A DNA stretch of 64,000 nucleotides from Bradyrhizobium sp. DOA9 (GTDB lineage Bacteria; Pseudomonadota; Alphaproteobacteria; Rhizobiales; Xanthobacteraceae). The stretch covers positions 3,523,725-3,587,724 of the forward strand of contig NZ_DF820425.1 of NCBI RefSeq assembly GCF_000617845.2, read 5' to 3'. A program made the translations under genes and the position numbers. Shown piece after piece: positions 45,400 to 54,542 of this stretch. How positions within the stretch are numbered: the stretch's first letter is position 1; each line of letters starts with the position of its first letter. A model generated the notes under the pieces. The model saw only the letters and a list, made by a program, of their open reading frames with translations. It was not told the DNA's origin and ran no database searches.

Positions 45400-45730
45400 G
45401 GCTATCGGTGCCCCGGAATCCCCTCTTGGCCCTGCTGGTGCGCGCGGGCCTCAACCCCGGACTCCCTATAGCGCAGTTCCATTACCGAGTAATTGGGCAT
45501 TATGGCTAAATTCCTGATGCGACGCAGCAATTCCGGTTGGCACCAATTCCGATTGGCTTGAGGAGCAGCTTTAGCAGTAGCCAGCCGCAGCTGAAGGGAA
45601 TGTGAATAAGTCCCTGATTTCCTTCCCGTTAGGAACACCGCCCAGAATTCGCCGTTGGCGTGGAACAGCGTATGACGGTATCGTGGCGTAGCGGTTCTCG
45701 CGTCTAGATGCGCGGCCGGGGGTGAGTTCG
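45400..45730. other. gene-free divergent regulatory region
   Basis: 331 bases between divergent GT39 and proline-rich protein genes. It holds an inverted repeat ATTAC-CGA-GTAAT (45481-45493), a 13-base direct repeat AATTCCGGTTGGC / AATTCCGATTGGC (45529-45541 and 45545-45557) and an EcfG-type promoter (45632-45656). No gene is visible. Confidence 0.5.
45632..45656 (+). promoter_or_regulatory. EcfG-type general-stress promoter
   Basis: GGAAC (45632-45636), 16 bases, CGTT (45653-45656). This is an exact fit to the alphaproteobacterial EcfG consensus GGAAC-N16/17-CGTT. It lies 75 bases before the ATG of the next plus-strand gene. Known of the family: EcfG is released by the PhyR-NepR partner switch. 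Confidence 0.6.
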
Positions 45731-46591
45731 ATGAATTTGGCATTGCTGATCGTGGGGATTTGCGCCGTCCTGGCGGGTCTCCTCGCGGTCATTTTCGGCA
45801 TGACGATCAGGGAATTCAGCCTCGGTGGGACTCTCATAATCTCCGGCACCATTGGCGTCTGCTCCGGAATGTTACTGGTGGGCTTGCATCTGGTGCTGCT
45901 CGAGCTCAAGGGCATCGCGCGCCGGATGTCCGGTGCGGTCGCGCCATCCGAGGTTCGGGTCAAGCCCGTGCTGCCCGGCCTCGCCGTGCCCGGCGCAGTC
46001 GCCCCCGAGCCGATGCCCGCTGCGGCGGTGAGAGCCGAGCCGGCGCCGCCGCCACCGTCTGCGAGTCCGCCGCCGTGGCAGAGCGAAGCTGCTCCGCGCG
46101 AGCGTCCGCGGGCCGAGGCACCGCAGCTGGAGCCGGAAGCTCCGACTGCGCCCGCCGCTCCGGAAGCGCCCCGCCGGCGCAACCTGCTGTTCGCCTCGAG
46201 CTCGCGCAAGGAGCGCGAGCGCGCGGAGGCGAAGTCCGGTGAAGCTGCCCCGCCGCCTGCGGAGCCCGCCGAGGCCCCGAACCTTCCGCCGGCGAGCTTT
46301 GACGTGGCTTGGCCGAAGCCGGACCGCACGCGGCCGCCGGAACCGCCGGCCGCCCCGCGCCGTGCGCCGCCGCCGCGCTCGCCGGCGACCTTCGCGGAGA
46401 CCGCTCCCGCGCCGGCTCCCGAGCCGCCGCCCGTCGAGCCCCCACCCGTGACGGTGCTCAAGTCCGGCGTCGTCGATGGCATGGCCTATTCGCTCTATTC
46501 CGATGGCTCCATCGAGGCGCAGATGCCGGAGGGCATGATGCGCTTTGCCTCGATCGACGAGCTCCGCGCCCATCTCGACCAGCGCGGTTGA
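45731..46591 (+). CDS. proline/alanine-rich membrane protein, unknown function
   Basis: 286 residues. Two N-terminal helices (LALLIVGICAVLAGLLAVIF and LIISGTIGVCSGMLLVGLHL), then about 170 residues of Pro/Ala/Glu-rich disordered sequence (about 75-240), and a short conserved C-terminal block (VVDGMAYSLYSDGSIEAQM ... RFASIDELRAHLDQ). ATG 45731 with GGGGGTGAG upstream is chosen; a GTG nine bases earlier is in frame. An EcfG-type promoter upstream suggests it belongs to the general stress regulon. No catalytic domain seen. Confidence 0.75.
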   Translation: MNLALLIVGICAVLAGLLAVIFGMTIREFSLGGTLIISGTIGVCSGMLLVGLHLVLLELKGIARRMSGAVAPSEVRVKPVLPGLAVPGAVAPEPMPAAAVRAEPAPPPPSASPPPWQSEAAPRERPRAEAPQLEPEAPTAPAAPEAPRRRNLLFASSSRKERERAEAKSGEAAPPPAEPAEAPNLPPASFDVAWPKPDRTRPPEPPAAPRRAPPPRSPATFAETAPAPAPEPPPVEPPPVTVLKSGVVDGMAYSLYSDGSIEAQMPEGMMRFASIDELRAHLDQRG

Positions 46592-46671
46592 GGCTTCCGG
46601 CGTTTCAAGTAGAGCGGCGTCCTTCACCAGTAATCAGCGCATCGTCGTCAGTCGTCGCGTTTGAGGCGAAT

Positions 46672-46691
46672 GTATTCTTGACAGGGAATAC
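46672..46691. promoter_or_regulatory. inverted repeat overlapping a -35-like box, upstream of MucR-like gene
   Basis: GTATTC-N8-GAATAC with perfect 6-base arms; TTGACA (46678-46683) lies inside the spacer. It is 47 bases before the ATG. Possible operator, perhaps for autoregulation, as MucR/Ros proteins often repress their own gene. Confidence 0.4.
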
Positions 46692-46737
46692 TTTGGTGTC
46701 GTCAATCCCGTAGCCACAAGCGGGAGAAGGGGGGCGC

Positions 46738-47157
46738 ATGTCGGATGCGGGGGCGAAGAATTTCATCGAGCTGACCGCGAGCATCGTGTCGGCCTATCTC
46801 GGCAACAATCCGACGCCGGCGGCCGAGATTCCGAACCTGATCAGCCAGGTGCACGGCGCCTTGGTGCGGGTCTCGTCAGGCCGCACCGAGACCGCGCCGC
46901 TGGAGCCGGCCAAGCCGGCCGTCTCGCTGAAGAAGTCGATCGCGCCCGATTATCTGGTGTGCCTCGAAGACGGCAAGCGCTTCAAGTCGCTGAAGCGCCA
47001 TCTGCGCACGCAGTACAACATGACGCCGGAGCAATACCGGGAGAAGTGGGGCTTGCCGGCGGACTATCCCATGGTCGCCCCGAACTATGCGGTGGCGCGC
47101 TCGCAGCTGGCCAAGCAGATGGGCCTCGGGCAGCAGCAGCGGAAGAAGGGGAAGTAG
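46738..47157 (+). CDS. MucR/Ros family transcriptional regulator
   Basis: 139 residues, typical length. It has the N-terminal dimerisation part (ELTASIVSAYLGNNPTPAAEIP) and the C2H2-like DNA-binding finger YLVCLEDGKRFKSLKRHL followed by RTQYNMTPEQYREKWGLP. The zinc ligand set is C75, D78, H88 and, at the place of the last His, Q92; so one ligand is altered compared with Ros or Brucella MucR. A strong GA-rich ribosome-binding site precedes it. MucR proteins act like H-NS-type or global regulators of exopolysaccharide and symbiosis/virulence genes. Confidence 0.9.
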   Translation: MSDAGAKNFIELTASIVSAYLGNNPTPAAEIPNLISQVHGALVRVSSGRTETAPLEPAKPAVSLKKSIAPDYLVCLEDGKRFKSLKRHLRTQYNMTPEQYREKWGLPADYPMVAPNYAVARSQLAKQMGLGQQQRKKGK

Positions 47158-47169
47158 TGGGGGGATCTT

Positions 47170-47289
47170 GTAGGGTGCGCAAAGCGACTTGTCCGCCATA
47201 GCTCGAAGAGCGACGGCGGAAGCGTGCCCACCACCTCCAGCGCGATCGAAGAAAAATGGTGGGCACGGCGCAAGGGCGCCTTTGCCCAC
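47170..47289. repeat. dispersed palindromic repeat, family B (long form)
   Basis: Starts GTAGGGTGCGCAAAGCG and ends GCGCCTTTGCCCAC; it contains CGTGCCCACCAC and its complement GTGGGCACG, plus an internal CTCGAAGAGCG hairpin shared with 43679-43729. It lies between the convergent MucR-like and SufE genes. Confidence 0.75.
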
Positions 47290-47306
47290 GAGAGCTGCGA
47301 AGCTTA

Positions 47307-47735
47307 TCACGTCGCGTCCGCGAGCGCCTCTCTGGCATCGGTCTTGATGCGCTCGACCATCGAGCGCAGGCCGTTGGAGCGCTGCGGCGTCAGATGGTCG
47401 CGAAAGCCGAACTCGTTGAACACGGCGATCGCGTCGGTATCGAGGATCTCCCGCGGCGTGCGGCCCGAATACAGCGCGAGCACGATCGCGACCAGCCCGC
47501 GCACGATATGGGCGTCGCTGTCGCCGCGATATCTCAGCACCGGCTCGCCATTGCTGCGGTCGACCATCTTCTGCAGCCAGACCTGGCTGACGCAGCCCTG
47601 CACCTTGTTCGCCGCCGAGTGTTCCGCCTCCGGCATCGGTTCCAGAGTGCGGCCGAGCTCGATGACGTACCGGTAGCGGTCGTCCCACTCGTCCAGAAGC
47701 TCGAAATTGTCCCTGATGTCGTCGATCGCTGTCAT
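47307..47735 (-). CDS. sufE: SufE family cysteine desulfuration protein
   Basis: Accepts sulfur from the cysteine desulfurase SufS for Fe-S cluster assembly. 142 residues. The sulfur-accepting cysteine is C48 in KVQGCVSQVWL, preceded by the helical N-terminus DIRDNFELLDEWDDRYRYVIELG and followed by GDSDAHIVRGLVAIVLALYSG, the family pattern. Start at MTAIDDI (47735); an extended frame upstream has no support. No other suf gene is in the window. Confidence 0.94.
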   Translation of the reverse strand: MTAIDDIRDNFELLDEWDDRYRYVIELGRTLEPMPEAEHSAANKVQGCVSQVWLQKMVDRSNGEPVLRYRGDSDAHIVRGLVAIVLALYSGRTPREILDTDAIAVFNEFGFRDHLTPQRSNGLRSMVERIKTDAREALADAT

Positions 47736-47803
47736 ATCGGCCCGCAGTTCCAGTTGAGGCCAATATAGAGACGCGAAGCCCTGAAATCGATAGGGAATGG
47801 GCG

Positions 47804-48277
47804 CTAATTCGCCGGCCCCGGCCCGCGCCATTCCAGCGCAAGATCGTCCTGGGTCAGGGTATCGCGCGGCGCCTCGCTCGCTGCAAGATCGCCTTCGCCG
47901 GCCAGCGCGATCGAGCCGGTATGGTCGGGCGCCTTCTTGTGGTCGGTCTTGCTGCCGTCGTTCTTGCTGCCGTCGTTCTTGCCGCCGTCGTTCTTGTCGT
48001 TGGTGATCTGCTCTTTCTTGTCGTTGATGATCTGATAGAGCTTCTTGGCACCGTCCTGGGCGCGCTGGCCGATGATGGTCGCGGCCTGGCCGCCGACCTC
48101 GCAGGCCGCCGGCTGGCGCTTGCAGAACTGGGTCATGTCGGAAACGGCCGCGGTTGCGGCCTGCACCGCATCGGCGGCGCCGATCTGCGGCAGCTTGTCC
48201 GATTCGGGCGTCTTGTCCCGCGGCAGGAGCACCAGCACCAGCCCTAGCCAGAATGTGATGCGAAGCAGAAAGCGCAT
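47804..48277 (-). CDS. DUF5330 domain-containing exported protein
   Basis: 157 residues starting MRFLLRITFWLGLVLVLLP, a signal or anchor helix. The core (AADAVQAATAAVSDMTQFCKRQPAACEVGGQAA) contains the two conserved cysteines of DUF5330, followed by QRAQDGAKKLYQIINDK. The C-terminal half is low complexity (repeated KNDGSKNDGSK-type units) from short DNA repeats at about 47950-48000. Role unknown; found in rhizobial relatives. 68 bases upstream of sufE on the same strand. Confidence 0.8.
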   Translation of the reverse strand: MRFLLRITFWLGLVLVLLPRDKTPESDKLPQIGAADAVQAATAAVSDMTQFCKRQPAACEVGGQAATIIGQRAQDGAKKLYQIINDKKEQITNDKNDGGKNDGSKNDGSKTDHKKAPDHTGSIALAGEGDLAASEAPRDTLTQDDLALEWRGPGPAN

Positions 48278-48668
48278 CTTGTCGACCTGTCCGTTAGGCT
48301 CCGCCCGCGGCGATCTCCCGCAGATAGTCGGACCTAGCAACCCTCGATAAATCGCAACTGATTGCCTTGAGCTTAATTCGCGGAAAATTGACGCAAGATT
48401 CTTCGGGAGCGACCTTCCGGTAAATTTTCGATTGACGCCGGCGCCCGTGTTTCCGCCGGCCGCCCGCATCCACCAATTCGAAACCATGCGGAGCAAGTGA
48501 AACCCTGCGTTCACCATTCGCAGCGAAGACGTCGCCAAATCGTCTAAAAAGCTCCGCGATAACGCGGTGTCCGGCCGCGCGCTGTGCCGCCTTAGCACTC
48601 GTTTAAGGTCGCTCTGACACGGTGGCTCAACGACAAGGAGGCGTTCCGGCGCGTCTTCCAAGAGACGA
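48278..48668. other. gene-free divergent promoter region before histidine kinase
   Basis: 391 bases between divergent DUF5330 and histidine kinase genes. It contains a CtrA-like box (48592-48606), a short hairpin CCGCGATAACGCGG (48554-48567) and AT-rich stretches, but no gene. Confidence 0.4.
48592..48606. promoter_or_regulatory. CtrA-like box
   Basis: TTAG-CACTCGT-TTAA fits the CtrA consensus TTAA-N7-TTAA with one mismatch, 62 bases before the kinase start. Confidence 0.35.
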
Positions 48669-50538
<1,870 letters not shown>

Positions 50539-50546
<8 letters not shown>

Positions 50547-51255
50547 GAAGTCTGCCAAGGACGAAGCCGCTCCGCGCCGCCGTGGCGCCAAGGCCGCGGT
50601 CATCGATGTCGAGACCGAGCGCAACATCGTGATGCGCGTGCTGCTGCACAGCCCCAAGGATACGCTGGCCGGTCTCGTCGCCGTCGCCGCGATCGGCGCG
50701 ATCGTCGCCAATGCGCTGTTCCTCCAGACCGGCCGGCACCCCGCGCCGATGTTCGGCACGGTGATCAATCTTCCCGCGCCGTCGTCCGTGCCGCTGTCGA
50801 ACCCCTTGCCGCGTCCGCGTCCCGTCGGCGCCGACACCTCGCCGCTGGAGCCGCGCGCGACCGAGTTCCGCGTCGAGCCCAAGCCGGCCGAAGCCAAGCC
50901 TGCCGAGCGTGCCCCCGAGAAAGCGCCCGAAAAGCCGGTCGAGGCGACCGCCTCGACGCGCTCCAACGATCCGATGACCAATCTGGTCAAGGCGACGACC
51001 TCGACGCCGCCCGCGGCCATGCGTCCGCCGGCGCCGATCCCGGCGCAAGGTCCGGCCGCACGACGCATTGCCGGGGTGCAGCGCGCGCTGTCCGAATACG
51101 GCTACGGCAATCTGAAGATCACGGGCAGCATGAGCGGCGAGACCCAGGCCGCGATCCAGAAATTCGAGCGCGAGCACAAGATGCAGGTCACCGGCCAGGT
51201 CTCGGACCGGCTGCTGCGCGAGCTCGCCGCTGCGATCGGCCACCCGGTCGAATAG
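50539..51255 (+). CDS. peptidoglycan-binding domain 1 protein
   Basis: 238 residues, GTG start overlapping the kinase stop. One transmembrane helix near the N-terminus (LAGLVAVAAIGAIVANALFL), a long Pro/Ala-rich linker (about 75-170) and a C-terminal PG_binding_1 domain (RIAGVQRALSEYGYGNLKIT ... GETQAAIQKFEREHKM). It probably spans the periplasm and touches peptidoglycan. The tight overlap with a histidine kinase gene suggests that the two act together, maybe in cell-envelope or cell-cycle sensing; this is an inference. Confidence 0.88.
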
Positions 51256-51400
51256 CCGCTCGTCAAGTGTCGTTGACGTCAGTCTATTGCCGGCGTCGGC
51301 GCGACAGACGGATCCATACGATCGCGATTTGAGTGGGATCAATGACGGCCGGCGGCCGCCGAAACATGATGGCTCGTCTCATCAAGGAAGAGAGGTCATC

Positions 51401-51613
51401 ATGTTCAAGGTCTCCATTCTTGTCTGGATCATGCTCGGCACGACGCTGGCGGGCATCAGCCTCATCGTGTTGCTGATGGTCCCGAGCTTCGCCGCCGACG
51501 CCATCAGGAACATTCCTTATGCCGTGGCGGTGGGATTTGCGCTCGCGATGCCCCTGTCATATTTCGTCGCGACGCAGATTCGCGGTGGTCATGACGGCAC
51601 GCGCAGGGCGTGA
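51401..51613 (+). CDS. small two-helix membrane protein
   Basis: 70 residues from ATG 51401, with AGAGGT upstream. Two hydrophobic helices (VSILVWIMLGTTLAGISLIVLLMV and VAVGFALAMPLSYFVATQI). Family unknown; small membrane proteins of this kind are frequent in Bradyrhizobium. A longer frame from 51287 has no start support. Confidence 0.55.
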   Translation: MFKVSILVWIMLGTTLAGISLIVLLMVPSFAADAIRNIPYAVAVGFALAMPLSYFVATQIRGGHDGTRRA

Positions 51614-51666
51614 GACGTAGGAGCTGAGGCTGGCGCGAGGCCTCGGGCTGGCCTATCGTCGGATTC

Positions 51667-52011
51667 ATGCGTTTGAAATCCAACATATGGGTCGCGGCTT
51701 ACTTGCGCCGCTGCCAGACCGAGGGCGTGTTCGGCGCCGTGCGGCGTCGCGGTGCCGAGGAGGCGGGTGCGGTGTTCGTCAAGGTGTCGCTGCTCGACGG
51801 CAAAGCGATGCTGTACGCGCCGGCGCCGCAGACCTCTTACGACGACGGCCGGCCGATCGATCGCTTCTTCGTGCCGGTCGCGCCGCAGCCGCTGCCGGAG
51901 CACACGATCGAGGAGCGGCTGGTCAAGGAAATCCGCTTCGATCCGGACGCCTGGATCGTCGAGACCGAGGATCGCGCCGGGCGGCATTTTCTGGAATTGG
52001 CGAAGGCTTAG
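51667..52011 (+). CDS. DUF1491 family protein
   Basis: 114 residues. Starts MRLKSNIWVAAYLRRCQTEG, the family hallmark, followed by GAVFVKVSLLDGKAMLYAPAPQ, then DRFFVPV and a C-terminal DPDAWIVETEDRAGRHFL. Function unknown; often found near PG-binding protein genes in rhizobia, as here. Located after the PG-binding protein and the small membrane protein on the same strand. Confidence 0.88.
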   Translation: MRLKSNIWVAAYLRRCQTEGVFGAVRRRGAEEAGAVFVKVSLLDGKAMLYAPAPQTSYDDGRPIDRFFVPVAPQPLPEHTIEERLVKEIRFDPDAWIVETEDRAGRHFLELAKA

Positions 52012-52024
52012 CCGCTCCCCCCAC

Positions 52025-52111
52025 CGTCATTGCGAGCGCAGCGAAGCAATCCAGGATCCTCTCGCGGAGGGACTCTGGATTGCTTCGTCGCAAGAGCTCC
52101 TCGCAATGACG
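52025..52111. repeat. dispersed palindromic repeat, family A
   Basis: CGTCATTGCGAGCGCAGCG ... GCTCCTCGCAATGACG, nearly the same as the copy at 42624-42711. It separates convergent DUF1491 and DUF2336 genes. Confidence 0.8.
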
Positions 52112-52173
52112 CGTTTGCGGCGCGTGGCGTGCTCAATAGTCAGCACTGCCGCCTGCCGAGGCGGTTTGAGCGA

Positions 52174-53148
52174 TCAGCGATCCGACGAACCAGTCCCCGT
52201 CCGCACCGTTGGGCTCGACCCGGGCTGCACGCCCGGCCGCGTCTGGCTCGCGCCTGCGCGGGCGCGCTGGCGTTCGCCGTCATGCAGCGCCGATTGGTAC
52301 TTCGCGCGGGTGACGGCGAGCGTCGAGCCGCGCCAGGCCGCCAGCATCACCAGCGCCGATCGCTCGGCGAGGCGGTCGTAGAGCCGCGACAACCGGTACA
52401 CCGCGTTCACGGACGTTCCGATCTCCGGCTTGAAGAACAACAGGATGCGCTGGAACACCGGGCTCGGCATGTCGAGCGCGCGCGCTGCGATCGCAAGTGC
52501 CTCGCCGCCGGCATCGTCGACGATCTCTGCTGCGACGCGCGAGGGCAGGATCAGGCTGTCGCCGAGCTCGAAGGTGAAGTTTTCGGTATCGCCCGCGATC
52601 GCCGCCATCTCCAGGATCTGGATCGCGCGCTTGGCGCGCACGGTCGGAATCCGGGGGGCAGCCTTCAGCGGGGTCTGCGCCAGATTGTGCAGGATCAGCG
52701 CGCGCTCGGGTGCGCCGGCGCGGAAGAACATGTCGTGGATCTCGGCCGCCTCCTTCGGCTGCATCGCCATGTTGGCGGCCATGCGCTGCTCGGCCTCGGT
52801 CGGCACGCGTGCCGGCGCGGGAGCGCGCGGCGGGGCGGGGATCTCCCGGGCCAATGGAACCCGGCGGCCTTCCTGGGCCGCGACCAGGCCGAGCCTCTGC
52901 AGGATCGGGACGGGCGTCTGCGGATAGACCGCGAGCCGCGCCTTGACGGCCGCGCGCGTCGCATCGTCGACCTGGTCGATCAGCCGCGTGGCGAGCTCGA
53001 CGAACTGCCGCTGCTCGTCGTCGCTGTGCGTGCTCGTCTGGACGTAAAGGTCGGTCAGCACGCGCAGCAGCGTCGGACGGACATCGACACCTTCGCGACG
53101 GGACAGGGTCATCAGCCCGTCGAATCCGGGAAACAGCGACTTGGTCAT
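52174..53148 (-). CDS. DUF2336 domain-containing protein (second copy)
   Basis: 324 residues. Helical protein starting TKSLFPGFDGLMTLSRREGVDVRPTLLRVLTDLYV, the DUF2336 opening, followed by HEAT-like helices (ERALILHNLAQTPLKAAP, RAKRAIQILEMAAIAGDT). The C-terminal 40 residues are low complexity. A perfect CtrA box lies 55 bases upstream of the start, so expression is likely tied to the cell cycle. Distinct in sequence from the copy at 15237-16337. Confidence 0.82.
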   Translation of the reverse strand: MTKSLFPGFDGLMTLSRREGVDVRPTLLRVLTDLYVQTSTHSDDEQRQFVELATRLIDQVDDATRAAVKARLAVYPQTPVPILQRLGLVAAQEGRRVPLAREIPAPPRAPAPARVPTEAEQRMAANMAMQPKEAAEIHDMFFRAGAPERALILHNLAQTPLKAAPRIPTVRAKRAIQILEMAAIAGDTENFTFELGDSLILPSRVAAEIVDDAGGEALAIAARALDMPSPVFQRILLFFKPEIGTSVNAVYRLSRLYDRLAERSALVMLAAWRGSTLAVTRAKYQSALHDGERQRARAGASQTRPGVQPGSSPTVRTGTGSSDR

Positions 53149-53202
53149 GGAGGTGTACGCGACTCGGGAAAGATACCGGGGGCGAGCCTAGCGCAGCTTC
53201 TT

Positions 53203-53217
53203 TTAAAGCCTCGTTAA
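53203..53217. promoter_or_regulatory. perfect CtrA box
   Basis: TTAA-AGCCTCG-TTAA, a full match to TTAA-N7-TTAA. It lies between the divergent DUF2336 gene (start 53148) and the small gene at 53403, closest to DUF2336. Confidence 0.6.
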
Positions 53218-53402
53218 GGAAAATGAGGCGTGAAGCCGGTCCTGCAATTTGAGCAATTGTCGTGCCGCAACGGGACGGCGCGGCGCGGTCCGTGCAGTTA
53301 CGGTCGAGGGCGCGCGTTTACACCCCGTTAACCATGAGCTGATCTTAATGAATGCATGTTGCAGGGGCGCGTCGGGTCGCGCGGCAATTGAAGAGAGCTG
53401 AC

Positions 53403-53591
53403 ATGGGGACCATCATCGAATTTCCGGCCGGTCGCCGGGTGGGCTCGTCGGGGGATGTCGCTCCGCGCGCGGAAATGGGAACGGTGCTGATCCTTCCCGT
53501 GATCCGTATCGAGCGTGAGGCGGACGAAACCAGCGGCGATCGCGGGCCGGAGCAGGGCACAGCGCCGGGGCGCCGTCGTCGCCGGCGCTGA
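53403..53591 (+). CDS. small conserved hypothetical protein
   Basis: 62 residues from ATG 53403 with AGAGAG upstream. Starts MGTIIEFPAGRRVGSSGDVA and ends with a run of arginines (GRRRRRR). The MGT(I/V)IEFP start is seen in other Bradyrhizobium proteins. A longer frame begins at 53352. Probably cytoplasmic. The next gene starts 14 bases on. Confidence 0.6.
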   Translation: MGTIIEFPAGRRVGSSGDVAPRAEMGTVLILPVIRIEREADETSGDRGPEQGTAPGRRRRRR

Positions 53592-53605
53592 CACGGCTTC
53601 GTGCA

Positions 53606-54367
53606 ATGCCGGGCTCCATCCGTCAGATCCGGCCTGTCCGATCGGCCGTCCTGCTCACGCTGCTGGGCGCTTCGCTCGCGGCCTGTAGCGGCGGCGACTT
53701 CGGCCGCACCCGCGACAGCATGCGCAGCGACGACATGCATCGCTGGCTCGGTGCGGAGGTCACCTCCAGCGTCGGCCTGAAGCCCTCGCAATTCCAGCTC
53801 ACCGACGAAGAGCGCCAGCTTCGCGATCTCGCCTATCCCATGATCGAGCCGCCGCTGTCGCGCCCGGCATGGAAGAGCGTGTTCGGCGACTACAAGGCGC
53901 TGCCCTCGCCGTGGCGGCAGAAGATCGTGTTCGACCGCACCATGTACGGGCGCACGCTGATCGACGAGCCGCACCGCTCGCATTCCTCGCGCTATGCGCA
54001 GCTGATCGAGGACGTGCGCAACGACATCACCCGGTTCGAGCCGTTCTTCGCCAGTGCGATCCGCGTCATCGATCTCGACAGGAAGCGCGACGCCAGCATG
54101 TCGCGCGTCTCCGCGCTCTCGCCGCGGGAGAGGGACGATGCGGTTGCGCGCATGCAGGAGAACTCGCTGATCGTGCAATGGGTGCAGCAGTGCCTGGAGC
54201 AGCGCGTCTCGTCCTACCGCTGGGCGCTTGAACGCCTGGTGATCCAGGCCCCCGACGGCATGGCCGCCGATGCCGACCGCCTGATCGGCGAGCTCGCCGC
54301 CCAGACCGCCAACCCGCCGGTCGCGGGACAGCCGCCTTACGGCCGCGCGGTGGTCTCGAAGGGCTGA
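53606..54367 (+). CDS. lipoprotein, unknown function
   Basis: 253 residues. The N-terminus has a lipobox: SAVLLTLLGASLAAC-SGG, with Cys at about residue 27, so it is probably lipid-anchored. The rest is mostly helical with conserved-looking stretches (DEERQLRDLAYPMIEPPLSR, FGDYKALPSPWRQKIVFDRT, YGRTLIDEPHRSHSSRYAQL). No named domain recognised. It precedes the CHAT protease gene by 175 bases on the same strand. Confidence 0.75.
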   Translation: MPGSIRQIRPVRSAVLLTLLGASLAACSGGDFGRTRDSMRSDDMHRWLGAEVTSSVGLKPSQFQLTDEERQLRDLAYPMIEPPLSRPAWKSVFGDYKALPSPWRQKIVFDRTMYGRTLIDEPHRSHSSRYAQLIEDVRNDITRFEPFFASAIRVIDLDRKRDASMSRVSALSPRERDDAVARMQENSLIVQWVQQCLEQRVSSYRWALERLVIQAPDGMAADADRLIGELAAQTANPPVAGQPPYGRAVVSKG

Positions 54368-54542
54368 GCGCCGATCCCCACACCTGCCGGTTCCGCCGGG
54401 ACAGCGCTGCCGCAGACGCGCTCGCCGCGGCCCTCGCGGTCCGACATATGGTCGAATCCCCCCGATTGGCGCTTGTTCTCCCGGGCCATAGCGATAGGAT
54501 TGCACGGTTACACCAAGTCATTTTGCACCAAGGTCTTTTGCG

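Noticed and set aside
45402..45743. 113-codon minus-strand frame upstream of GT39
   Set aside because: It crosses the EcfG-type promoter and operator-like repeats and has no domain.
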